DNA from: G963668655 sp963668655
Lineage (GTDB): Bacteria > Myxococcota_A > SURF-8
Assembly: GCA_963668655.2 (NCBI GenBank)
Contig: CAXXPQ010000003.1
Span: 558,001-622,000 of the forward strand
DNA length: 64,000 nt
Direction of reading: 5' to 3'
The notes beneath the pieces are model-generated. The model did not search any database, was not told where the DNA came from, and saw only the letters and a program-made list of their open reading frames with translations. Shown piece after piece: positions 52,225 through 63,400 of the stretch. Within the stretch, counting starts at the first letter, position 1. Each line of letters begins with the position of its first letter. The position numbers and the translations under genes are program-made.

Positions 52225-52653
52225 ATGACCCGAACCGCGAATGTGCAGAAAGTCCATGTCAAGCGTCTGCGTCCCGGCGGGGATCTTCTGGAGGAAGTCT
52301 CCGGATTTCTTGAGGAAACGGGCGTCCGTTTCGGCATGGTATCGATTATCGGAGCTTTCGGCCGGGCCACCCTGGGATCCTATGATTTCGATGCGGGCGA
52401 ATACAATGCCTTCGAAGTTCCCCATGTGGTGGAGATCCTTCATTGCACGGGCAACGTCTCGCTTCTGGAAGGGCGGCCCTTTGCCCACCTGCACGCCATC
52501 GTGGCCGGTCACGACGGTGCGGCCATCGGCGGGCATGTCTTCGCGGGCTGCGAAATCCGCGTGGCCGAGTGCGTTTTGCTGGCCTTCGACGGCGAGCCTC
52601 CCTCCCGGGAGATCGATCCCGAAACCGGTCTGAAGCTCTGGAAGGCAGAGTAA
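52225..52653 (+). CDS. PPC/PCC-domain (DUF296) protein
   Basis: 142 residues from ATG 52225, preceded by GGGAAAGGA. The PPC domain shows in LRPGGDLLEEVSGF, VSIIGAFGRATLG, HLHAIVAG, and GGHVFAGCEIRVAE. Such stand-alone bacterial proteins form trimers; some contribute to DNA binding, but for this type the role is unknown. The pairing with the ROK kinase suggests a small operon. Confidence 0.88.
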   Translation: MTRTANVQKVHVKRLRPGGDLLEEVSGFLEETGVRFGMVSIIGAFGRATLGSYDFDAGEYNAFEVPHVVEILHCTGNVSLLEGRPFAHLHAIVAGHDGAAIGGHVFAGCEIRVAECVLLAFDGEPPSREIDPETGLKLWKAE

Positions 52654-52728
52654 GGATTCGTTCTTGCTGAATGAGAAAACCCTATCTCGTCTTGTTCCCA
52701 GTGCTTCATGACAATGACAAATCACTGC

Positions 52729-54396
52729 TTATTTCAGGATGATGAACTCGACACGGCGGTTTTTGCTCCGTCCCGTTTTCGTCCGGTTGGAATCGATAGG
52801 TTTGTCCGGCCCATACCCCTTGGTTTCCATCCGTTCTTTGTTCACACCCTTTTTGACCAGATATTTCTTCACCGCCCGGGCGCGCTTCAACGACAATTTG
52901 CGATTCTTTTTCGCCTTCCCCTTATTGTCCGTATGCCCTTCAATCCGCACCCGCACGTCCGGCTTCTCCAGAAGAACCGCCGCGATTTCATCCAACAAAG
53001 CATTGGATTTTTTCATGATTTTCGCACGGCCGGTTTTGAAGAAGATTTTCTGTTTCAGTTCGATCTTGTCTTCCGTCACCTCGATCAGAACCGATTTCAC
53101 GTCCGGACAGCCATCCTCGTCCTCATGGTTGTTCATGTTCTCCGCTTCCATGGGACATTTATCTTTCGAATCCGGAATCCCGTCCTCGTCGTTGTCGAGT
53201 TCCGGACAACCGTCTTCGTCCTGGAATCCGTCCTTGTCCTCGGCCTCTTCCGGACATTTGTCCTGGGTGTCCTCGATGCCGTCCTGGTCGTTGTCCGGCT
53301 CGGGGCAACCGTCTTCGTCCTGGAATCCATCCTTGTCCTCGGCTTCTTCCGGACATTTGTCCTGGGCGTCCTCGATGCCGTCTTTGTCATTATCCGGTTC
53401 GGGGCAGCCGTCCTCGTCCTCGAATCCGTCCTTGTCCTCCGGATCTTCCGGACATTTATCCGCATCGTCCAGCAGAAGATCCTTGTCCGGATCGTGATCC
53501 GGCTCCCAGGACCATTGCAGGCCGGTGAACACCCGATACTCCGGCGCGGCATAGGCGTCGGTTATGGCCGCTCCGCCTCCCATGGTCAGAATCAGGTCGT
53601 GGGGTAAAAACCAGCGCAGGCCGCCCACGCCCTCCATGGGCGTTTGGTTGATGTTGGCGAAGGGCTCGGTCAGGGTGGTGGCGCCGAAGACCTCCGCGAT
53701 AAGATCCAGCCGGTCTTTCCAGACATGCCCTGCCAGACCGGCCTTGAAGCCCAGTTCCTCGTACAGATCCAGATCGCCCACCGATTCCCGTTCTGTAATG
53801 CGCACGAAGAGGTTCAGCGCCGCGTCGATCCAGCGGCTGGAGGAGGAAAAGGCGAAGGTCGGCACGAAGGCGACGTTCTTGGCCCCGGAGAAATCATCCA
53901 CCAGTTTTCCCGTGGGAAACGTCAGGATGGGCAGAATACCCAGGGCGAAGAGACCGTCCTTGACGTTCACCACCTGGAAGCGGGGAACCAGCCGGATATC
54001 CCCGATACTGGTGGCGGCGGGCTTGCCTCCCGTGGGCCATCCATCACCGTCCTGGAAGACAATGATCGGAATCAGGACGCCCAGATCCAGCCACTTCAGG
54101 AAACTGTAGGCCACCGCCAGGTCCGCCGATGCCTGGTTTCCCAGGATGACCCGCTGGAGTTTTCCCGTGTCGGCGTCGCGCATGGTGAAGGGATTTTTCT
54201 GGAAATTCAGCCGCAACCCCAGGTTGAGTTGTTCTTTCGGCAGGCCCTCGCCCATATGAACCGAGAACAGATCGTTGTTGAAGGGACTGGTTTTGAAACT
54301 CTGGACATCCACCGAACCTTGGGCGTAAGCCGATCCGGAAAGCAGCAAGAACATCAGAAAGAGCGAAAGAACTCCAGCGGTTCGAGCCAGGTACAT
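52729..54396 (-). CDS. OmpA-family outer-membrane protein with TSP3 calcium-binding repeats
   Basis: 555 residues. Signal peptide about 1-25 (cut after AYAQG). An N-terminal beta-barrel (about 30-285) is followed by four TSP3-type repeats (about 295-430), each built on DKCPEEAEDKDGFQDEDGCPE, whose Asp residues bind calcium in the family. The OmpA peptidoglycan-binding domain ends the chain (about 440-555; RIEGHTDNKG and RARAVKKYLVKKG). It anchors the envelope to the cell wall. The giant TSP3 gene ends 89 bp upstream on the same strand. Confidence 0.95.
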   Translation of the reverse strand: MYLARTAGVLSLFLMFLLLSGSAYAQGSVDVQSFKTSPFNNDLFSVHMGEGLPKEQLNLGLRLNFQKNPFTMRDADTGKLQRVILGNQASADLAVAYSFLKWLDLGVLIPIIVFQDGDGWPTGGKPAATSIGDIRLVPRFQVVNVKDGLFALGILPILTFPTGKLVDDFSGAKNVAFVPTFAFSSSSRWIDAALNLFVRITERESVGDLDLYEELGFKAGLAGHVWKDRLDLIAEVFGATTLTEPFANINQTPMEGVGGLRWFLPHDLILTMGGGAAITDAYAAPEYRVFTGLQWSWEPDHDPDKDLLLDDADKCPEDPEDKDGFEDEDGCPEPDNDKDGIEDAQDKCPEEAEDKDGFQDEDGCPEPDNDQDGIEDTQDKCPEEAEDKDGFQDEDGCPELDNDEDGIPDSKDKCPMEAENMNNHEDEDGCPDVKSVLIEVTEDKIELKQKIFFKTGRAKIMKKSNALLDEIAAVLLEKPDVRVRIEGHTDNKGKAKKNRKLSLKRARAVKKYLVKKGVNKERMETKGYGPDKPIDSNRTKTGRSKNRRVEFIILK

Positions 54397-54485
54397 CCTC
54401 GATTCCTTTCAGGGATGGCCCTCCATGCCGGCCGTCTCCGTTCCGGCATGGAGGGATGATGATTCATCATTTATATCGGAATTAA

Positions 54486-57400
54486 CTAACGTTTTTTCGG
54501 AAAGCGAAAGCGCCGATACGCCATCACGCCGAGCACGAATCCGAACAGCAGCAGGGTGGTCGGAAGCGAAGCGCCTCCGGGCACGGTGCGGCAATCCTGG
54601 CCGCCGCCGAAGGTCATGCCCTTGTATTCATCCAGGATGTCTTCCGGAATCTCCCAGTCTCCGTCCGGCCAGTCGATGGGGAAGTCGTCATCGCCGTCCG
54701 CGATCTCGTCTCCATCCGCGATATCGTCGCCGTCGGCATCTCCGTCCTCGTCTCCGTCCACGACATCATCGCCATCGACATCGCCGTCTTCGTCTCCGTC
54801 CACGTCGCCATCGATATCGCCGTCCACCTCGTCCTCGATGTCGTCGAGATAATTCGGGATACCGTCCTGGTCGCTGTCGCCGCGACCTTCCTCGGCGTCC
54901 GTTCCGCCCTGGGCGTCGGAGTCCTCATCGTACCAGTTGGGCAGGTCATCTTCGTCCGGATCGTTTCCGTAAAGCGCCCCGTCCGCTATCTCGTCGGCCG
55001 TGAGGATGCCGTCGCCGTCGTCGTCATCGTCCAGCCAGTTGGGCTTTCCGTCCTCGTCCGGATCCTCGCCCACCGTCTCGCTGTTCGCTATTTCGTTGGC
55101 GGTGGAGATCCCGTCGCCGTCGTCGTCCGTGTCCAGCGCGTTGATGAACTCATCCAGGTCGGTGTTCAGCGGGTTCGACGGATCTCCGCCGACCTCCAGC
55201 CCGTCGCTCAGACCGTCGTCATCGCTGTCCGCGTCGTAAGGATTCGTGTCGATAGCGATTTCCTGGGCGTTGGTCAGGCCGTCGTTGTCCGGATCGGCGT
55301 CGGGACCGTCGGAGTCGTCCGGGTCGCGGTAGTTCGGCAGGCCGTCGTTGTCGTCGTCTCCCACGCCTTCGTCCAGATCCGACTTTCCGTCTCCGTCCGA
55401 ATCGTCGTCCAGGTACGATGGGATGTTGTCCGTGTCGTAATCCTCCCGGCCTTCCACGGAATCCGGAATGCCGTCGGCATCGCTGTCATCGTCGTGCCAG
55501 TTGGGCAGGTCGTCCTCGTCCACATTCTGGCCGTGAATGTTGCCATCCTCCACTTCCGTTGCCGTATCGATGCCGTCGTTGTCGTCATCCGGATCGAGCG
55601 CGTCGATGTACTCGTCCCGGTCGGTGTTGAGAGGATTGTCCGGATCGTCTCCGGCCTCCAGACCGTCGCGCAGGCCGTCGTCGTCCGAGTCCGGATCGTC
55701 CGGGTCCGTCCCGATCAGGCGCTCCCGCTCGTTGCTGAGTCCATCCGCATCGGCATCCGCGTCCGGGCCGTCCTCGTCGTTTCCATCCAGGAAGTTCGGC
55801 AGGCCGTCTCCATCGGCGTCTCCCGCGCCTTCCTCGGCATCGGTTTTGCCGTCGCCGTCGGAATCGTCATCCAGATAGTTGGGCTTGCCGTCTTCGTCCA
55901 CGTCGCCCCGGCCTTCCAGACGATCCGGAATGCCGTCGCCGTCGCTGTCATCGTCCTTCCAGTTCACGGCGCCGTCGTGGTCCACGTCATTGCCATGCTC
56001 CACGCCGTCTTCGCGCTCGTCGGCAGTGGCGATGCCGTCGCCGTCGTCATCGTCGTCCAGCGCGTCGATCAGGCCGTCACGATCCGTGTCCTTCGGATTT
56101 TCCAGATCGTCGCCGACTTCCCCGAAGTCGTCCAGGCCGTCCCCGTCGGAATCGGCGCTGTAAGGATCCGTGCCGATTTCCGTTTCCTCGCCGTTGGTGA
56201 GGCCGTCGCTATCCGCATCGGCGTCCGGGCCGTCGTCGTCCACCGGATCGAGGTAATTGGGCAGGCCGTCGTTGTCGCTATCGCCCGAGCCTTCCGACTC
56301 GTCCGACTTGCCGTCCTCGTCCGAATCCAGGTCCAGATAGTTGGGCGCGCCGTCGTGATCCGCGTCGCCCCGGCCTTCCACGACATCCAGGATGCCGTCG
56401 CCGTCCGAATCGTCATCCAGGTAATGCGGCCGTCCATCGGTGTCGATGTCCTCCCCGAGGATATCGGCGTCGGCGCGTTCGTCCACGGTACGGATACCGT
56501 CGCCGTCGTCGTCGGGATCGATGGCGTCGATAAGCGCATCTCCGTCGGAGTTGACGGGATTCTGAAGATCCACGCCCACCTCGGCCAGGTCGCCCAGGCC
56601 GTCGTGGTCGCTGTCGGGATCGTTGGGATTGGTTCCCAGCGTCAGTTCCTGACCGTTCGTGAGGCCGTCGCCGTCCGAATCGGCGTCCGGACCGTCCACG
56701 TCGTCGGGATCCAGATAGTTGGGCACGCCGTCGGCGTCCACGTCATCCGTCCCTTCGGTCTGGTCGGGGATGCCGTCGCCGTCGGAGTCCTCGTCGTTCC
56801 AGTTCATGATCCCGTCCAGATCGACATCGTGGCCGAAGACGGAACCATCCGCATGCTCGCGAAGCGTGTCGATGCCGTCGTTGTCGTCGTCCGGGTCGCG
56901 CCAGTTGCCCAGGGAATCCTCGTCCCGGTCCCAGGAGCCTTCGGTCACGTCCGGCACGCCGTCCGCGTCGCTGTCCGTGTCCAGGGCGTCGATGGAATCG
57001 TCGCTGTCCGTGTTCACGGGCTGTCCGCCATCGGTCTCCACGAAATCGCCGATGCCGTCATTGTCGCTGTCCACGCGCAGGGGATCGGTGCCCAGAGCGA
57101 CTTCCAGGCCGTCGTTCAGGCCGTCGCCGTCCGTGTCGGCGTCTTCCGGATCGGTGCCCAGATCTTCCTCTTCATCGTTGGTCAGGCCATCCCCGTCCAG
57201 GTCTCCCTGGGGACCGTCTTCATCATTGTCATCGGCGTAATTGGGGATGCCGTCTCCGTCGTTGTCCCCGTTGCCCTCTTCCTCGTCCGTCCGACCGTCG
57301 TCGTCCGAATCGTCGTCCAGATAGTTCGGGATGCCGTCTTCGTCCGGGTCGCCGTCGCCCTCCTCTTCGTCCGGAATGCCGTCGCCGTCGGCGTCGTCGT

Positions 57401-60400
57401 CCAGCCAATTGGGAACGCCGTCCTCATCCGGATCGTCGCCGTGCTGCTGACCGTCTTCCCGCTCATCTTCGGTGGGAATGCCGTCGTTGTCGTCGTCATC
57501 GTCCAGGGCGTCGATCAGTCCGTCGTCGTCGGTGTCGTTGGGGTTTTCCACGTCGTCGCCGACTTCCTCACCGTCCGGAATGCCGTCGCCGTCCGAGTCC
57601 GGGTTGTTCGGATCGGTGCCCAACTCGTTCTCCTCGCCGTTGTCCAGGCCGTCCTCGTCGTAGTCGCCGCTGGGGCCGTCCTCGTCGTCCGGGTCCAGAT
57701 AATTGGGCGTGCCGTCCAGATCCGCGTCCCCGTCGCCTTCTTCCAGATCTGTCTTGCCGTCGGCGTCGCTGTCGTCGTCCAGCCAGTTCACCCGGCCATC
57801 GTGATCCACATCCTCGCCCCAGATTTCCGCGTCGGAGCGTTCCAGGGCCGTATCCAGGCCGTCGCCGTCGTCATCCGGATCGAGAGCGTTGATGCGTTCG
57901 TCTCCGTCCGTGTTCAGCGGATTGGCCGGGTCGCCGCCGACTTCCTCCCAGTCTCCCAGGCCGTCGCCGTCCGAATCCGGATGGTTGGGATTGGTTCCCA
58001 GGTCGGCTTCCTCGCCGTTGGTCAGACCATCGCTGTCCGGATCGGCGTCCGGACCGTCCACGTCGTTCGCATCCAGGTAATTCGGGATGCCATCGGCGTC
58101 CGCGTCCTCCACGCCTTCCGCCAGATCCTGCTTGCCGTCGGCGTCGCTGTCCTTATCGTACCAGTTCGGCCGGCCGTCGTGATCCACGTCGTTGCCGAAG
58201 CGCTCCGCATCCGCCAGTTCCCGCGCGGTGCGGATGTTGTCGTCGTCGTCGTCCTGGTCCAGCGCATCGATGGTTCCGTCCTCGTCGAAGTCCCTGGGCT
58301 GTGTGGGATCGTCGCCCACTTCCAGACCGTCGGACAGGCCGTCGTTGTCGCTGTCGGGATTGAAGGGATTGGTGTGAATGGCATTCTCTTCGGCCGTGGT
58401 CAGGCCGTCCTCGTCCGGATCGCCCTCCGGGCCGTCCTCGTCGTTCTTGTCAAGGTAGTTGGGAATGCCGTCCAGGTCCGCGTCACCCCGTCCTTCCGCC
58501 TCGTCCGGCGTGCCGTCGGCATCACTGTCCGTGTCGAGCCAGTTGGCCAGACCATCAAGATCCATGTCCTCTTCGAATTGCACGCCATCCTGGACTTCAA
58601 TCGCCGTATCGATGCCGTCGTCGTCGTCGTCCGGATCCCGGGCGTCGATGAGCCCGTCCTCGTCCGTGTCGGCCGGATTGAAAGGATTGACGACTTCCTC
58701 GCCGTCCGAAAGTCCGTCCGCGTCCGTGTCGGGATTCGTCGGATCGGTTTCCAGGTTGTTTTCCTGGTTGTTGGTCAGGCCGTCCGAATCCAGATCACCC
58801 TGGGGACCGTCTTCATCATTATCGTCCAGATAGTTCGGCACGCCGTCGCCGTCCGAATCGCCCGCACCCTCTTCCTGGTCGGGCGTACCGTCATCGTCGG
58901 CGTCGTCGTCCAGCCAGTTGACCAGTCCGTCGTCGTCCACATCATCGTCGCCGAAGGCATTGCTGTCTTCGATTTCATCCGCCGTGGAGATGTTATCGCC
59001 GTCGTCGTCCTGATCCAGGGCGTCGATGCGGTGGTCTCCATCTGTATCGCGCGGGTTAGCGACATCGCCGCCGACTTCCTCGCCGTCCGGGATGCCGTCG
59101 CCGTCCGTGTCGGCCTTGTTCGGGTTGGTTCCCAGATCGGCCTCCTCCTGGTTGGTCAGACCGTCCTCGTCCGGATCGCCCTCCGGGCCGTCCTCGTCGT
59201 TCTTGTCCAGGTAATCGGGAATGCCGTCCGAATCCACATCGCCCCGGCCTTCCACGCCGTCTTCGATGCCGTCGCTGTCCGCGTCGGGATCCCGCCAGTT
59301 GGGTAGACCGTCGTTGTCCACGTCCTCTCCGTGTTCGGCGGCATCCTCGTATTCCAGCGCCGTATCGATGCCGTCGTCGTCGTCATCCGGATCCCGGGCG
59401 TCGATGAGCCCGTCCTCGTCCGTGTCGGCCGGGTTGAAGGGATTGACGACTTCCTCGCCGTCCGAGATACCGTCCTCATCCGTGTCGGGGTTCGTGGGAT
59501 CGGTGCCCAGATTGTTTTCCTGGTTGTTCGTCAGGCCATCGTCGTCCAAATCGCCCTGGGGACCGTCTTCATCATTATCGTCCAGATAGTTCGGCACGCC
59601 GTCGCCGTCCGCGTCGCCCGCGCCTTCTTCCCGGTCGGGCGTACCATCGTCATCGGCGTCGTCGTCCAGCCAGTTGACCAGCCCGTCGTCGTCCACGTCA
59701 TCGTCGCCGAAGGCATTGCTGTCTTCGATTTCATCCGCCGTGGAGATGTTATCTCCGTCGTCGTCCTGATCCAGGGCGTCGATGCGGTGGTCTCCGTCCG
59801 TATCGCGCGGGTTAGCGACATCGCCGCCGACTTCTTCGCCGTCCGGGATGCCGTCTCCGTCCGTGTCCGGAATATTGGGATTCGTGCCTAACCCGGCCTC
59901 CTCCTGGTTGGTCAGACCGTCCTCGTCCGGATCGGCGTCCGGGCCGTCCTCGTCGTTTCCATCCAGATAATTGGGAATGCCGTCGCTGTCCTCGTCGCCC
60001 CGGCCTTCCACGCCGTCTTCGCGGCCGTCGTTGTCCGCGTCGGGATCCCGCCAGTTGGGTTCCGCGTCGTTGTCCGCATTGGAACCGAATTCCAGGGAAT
60101 CTTCGAGTTCCGTGCGGGTGTCGATGCCGTCGTCGTCGTCGTCCGGATCCAGCGCATCGATGAGACCGTCCTCGTCGAAGTCTTCCGGATTGACGGGATT
60201 GACGACTTCCTCGCCGTCCGGAATGCCGTCCTCGTCCGTATCGGGATTTCCGGGATTCGTGTTCAGATTTTCCTCTTGCCGGTTGGTCAGGCCGTCCTCA
60301 TCCGGATCGCCCAGCGGGCCGTCCTGGTCATCCGGGTCGAGATAATTCAACCGGCCGTCGCCGTCCGCGTCGCCGTCGCCTTCCTCCAAATCGGAGATCG

Positions 60401-63400
60401 CGTCCCCGTCCGAATCCTCGTCCAGCCAGCTGACGATGCCGTCGTCGTCCACGTCGTCGTCGCCCAGATCGATGGCGTCGTTCCGCTCGTTCAGGGTGGA
60501 GATGCCGTCGCCGTCGTCGTCCTGGTCCAGGGCGTTGATGACGTCGTCGCCGTCCGTGTTTCTCGGATTCTGGGGATCGCCCACTTCCACGTCGTCCCGC
60601 AGGCCGTCGCCGTCCGTATCCGCCTTGTTCGGATTCGTCCCCAGATCCCGCTCCTGGGAGTTCGTCAGGCCGTCGTTGTCGGGATCGCCCAGGGGTCCGT
60701 CGTCGTCCGTCTCGTCCAGGTAATTGGGAATGCCGTCGCTGTCCGCGTCGCCGCGGCCCTCGTTCTCGTCCAAGTTTCCGTCGCCGTCGGAATCCGTGTC
60801 CAGCCAGTTGGGAACGCCGTCTTCGTCCGGATCGTTTCCGTACGTCTGGGCGTCCGTCCGCTCCTGTTGCGTATCGATGCCGTCGTTGTCGTCGTCCGGA
60901 TCGCGGGCATCAATCCACTCGTCCGAATCCGTATTTACGGGGTTGTCCGGATCTCCGACTTCCTCGCCGTCCGACAGGCCGTCCGCATCCGTATCCGCCA
61001 GATCCGGATCCGTGCCCAGTTCGTTTTCCTGCTCGTTGGTCAGACCGTCCTCGTCCGGGTCGCCCAGGGGGCCATCGTCGTCATCCGGGTCCAGGTAGTT
61101 CGGCGTGCCGTCGCCGTCGCCGTCCAGGACGCCTTCCTGCTGGTCCGATTTGCCGTCGCCGTCGGAGTCGCCATCGTGCCAGTTGACGGTATTGTCCTCG
61201 TCGATGTCGTCGCCGAACGTCAGGGCGTCTTCGAGTTCCCGGCTGGTGGGAATGAAGTCGCCGTCGTCGTCCTGGTCCAGGGCGTCGATGATATTGTCGC
61301 CATCGGAATCCTCCGGGTGGGCGGGATCGCCCACTTCCACGTCGTCCCGCAGGCCGTCGTTGTCGGAGTCGGGCGAGTTGGGATTGGTGCCGATGGTCCG
61401 TTCCTGATTGTTGGTCAGGCCGTCGTTGTCGGGATCTCCGTCCGGGCCGTCGGCATCGTTGGAATCGAGGTAGTTCGGAATGCCGTCGCTGTCCGAATCG
61501 TCGCGGCCTTCCACGCCGTCGGTTTTCCCATCTCCGTCGCTGTCCGTATCCCTCCAGTTGGGCAAGGCGTCGAAATCCGGGTTGTTGCCGTACTGGAGGC
61601 CGTCGTTGCGCTCCGTCAAGGTCGGAATGCCGTCGCCGTCGTCGTCCGGATCCAGCGCGTCGATCAGGGCGTCCGAATCCGTGTTCCAGGGATCGGCCAC
61701 GTTTCCGCCGACTTCGGTGAAGTCGTCCAGACCGTCGCCGTCGGAATCCGGATTGTCCGGAAGCGTTCCCAGCGCCGCTTCCTGGGCGTTGGTCAGACCG
61801 TCGCCGTCCCGATCGCCCAGGGGACCGCTTTCATCGTCCGGATCCAGGTAATTCGGAATGCCGTCGCCGTCGTGATCCGTAATGCCTTCCAGCATGTCGG
61901 AGACGTCGTCTCCGTCGGAGTCCTCGTCCAGCCAGTTGGCGAATCCGTCCCGGTCCACGTCGTTGTCGCCCAGGGCGATGCTGTCGTTGCGTTCCGTCAG
62001 GGTTGGAATCAGGTCGCCGTCATCGTCCTGGTCCAGGGCGTTGATGGTGCCGTCCGTATCCGTATCCCGCGGCGCGGCGGGATTGCCGACCTCCGTCAGG
62101 TCGTCCAGGCCGTCTCCATCGGAATCCACGCGGTTCGGGTTGGTGTTCAACGCCCATTCCTGCTGGTTGGTGAGTCCGTCGCCGTCCAGATCGCCCAGCG
62201 GGCCGTCTTCGTCGTTGCCGTCCAGGTAATTGGGACGTCCGTCCCCGTCCCGATCGCCCCGACCTTCCATGCCGTCGTCCACTCCGTCGTCGTCGGCGTC
62301 GTCGTCCAGCCAGTTGGGAGCGCCGTCGAAGTCCGGATCGTTGCCGTATAGTCCGCCGTCCGAGATCTCCACCGCGGTGTCGATGTGGTCTCCGTCATCG
62401 TCCGGATCCATGGCGTTGATGACGCCGTCGTCGTCGGTGTCGGTAGGATCGCCGACATCGCCGACTTCTTCCAGGTCACCCAGTCCGTCGCCGTCGGAAT
62501 CGGGATTGCTGGGATTGGTGCCCAGAATGACCTCGTCCCCGTTGGAAATTCCATCGTTGTCCGTATCACCCAGCGGGCCGTCGTAATCGTTGGGATCCAG
62601 ATAATTGGGCACGCCGTCCAGATCGGCGTCTCCCCGGCCTTCGACCGAATCCGGCCGGCCGTCGCCGTCCGAGTCCGTATCCAGCCGATTGGGCGTCGTG
62701 TCGTTGTCCACGTCGTGCCCGAACAGCAGGCCGTCCGCCTCTTCCGAAAGCGTGGGGATGCCGTCGCCGTCGTCGTCCGGGTCCAGGGCGTCTATCAGGC
62801 CGTTGAAATCGGAATCCGCCGGATCCAGCCAGTCCCCGACTTCCTCTCCGTCCGGAACGCCGTCGCCGTCCGTATCCGGATTGTTGGGATTGGTGTTCAG
62901 AGCCACTTCCTGCGCGTTGGTCAGACCGTCCTCGTCCGGGTCGGCGTCCGAGCCGTCGTAGTCGTTGATGTCCAGGTAATTCAGGATGCCGTCGCCGTCG
63001 TTGTCGCCCCGGCCTTCTTCCGAATCCAGCATGCCGTCGCCGTCGGAATCCGTGTCCAGCCAATTGGGAACGCCGTCCTGATCCACGTCATCGTTGGAGA
63101 TGGCGTCGGAATCCTCGATCTCGACCGAGGTATCGATGTTATCGTCATCGTCGTCCGTATCGCGCCAGTCACCCGTACCGTCTTCATCGGTATCCGTCTC
63201 GCCCTCATCGATATCCAGGAGATAGTCATCGTCGGAATCGTCGTCCAGGGCGTCAATGGTCCCGTCTTCGTCGGTATCGATGGGATTAAGATGCTCGTCT
63301 CCGACCTCCACGCCGTCCGGAATACCGTCATCGTCGGTGTCCGCCTTGTTCGGATTGGTGTGGATGGTGTTTTCGTCCTGATTGGTGATGCCGTCGTGAT

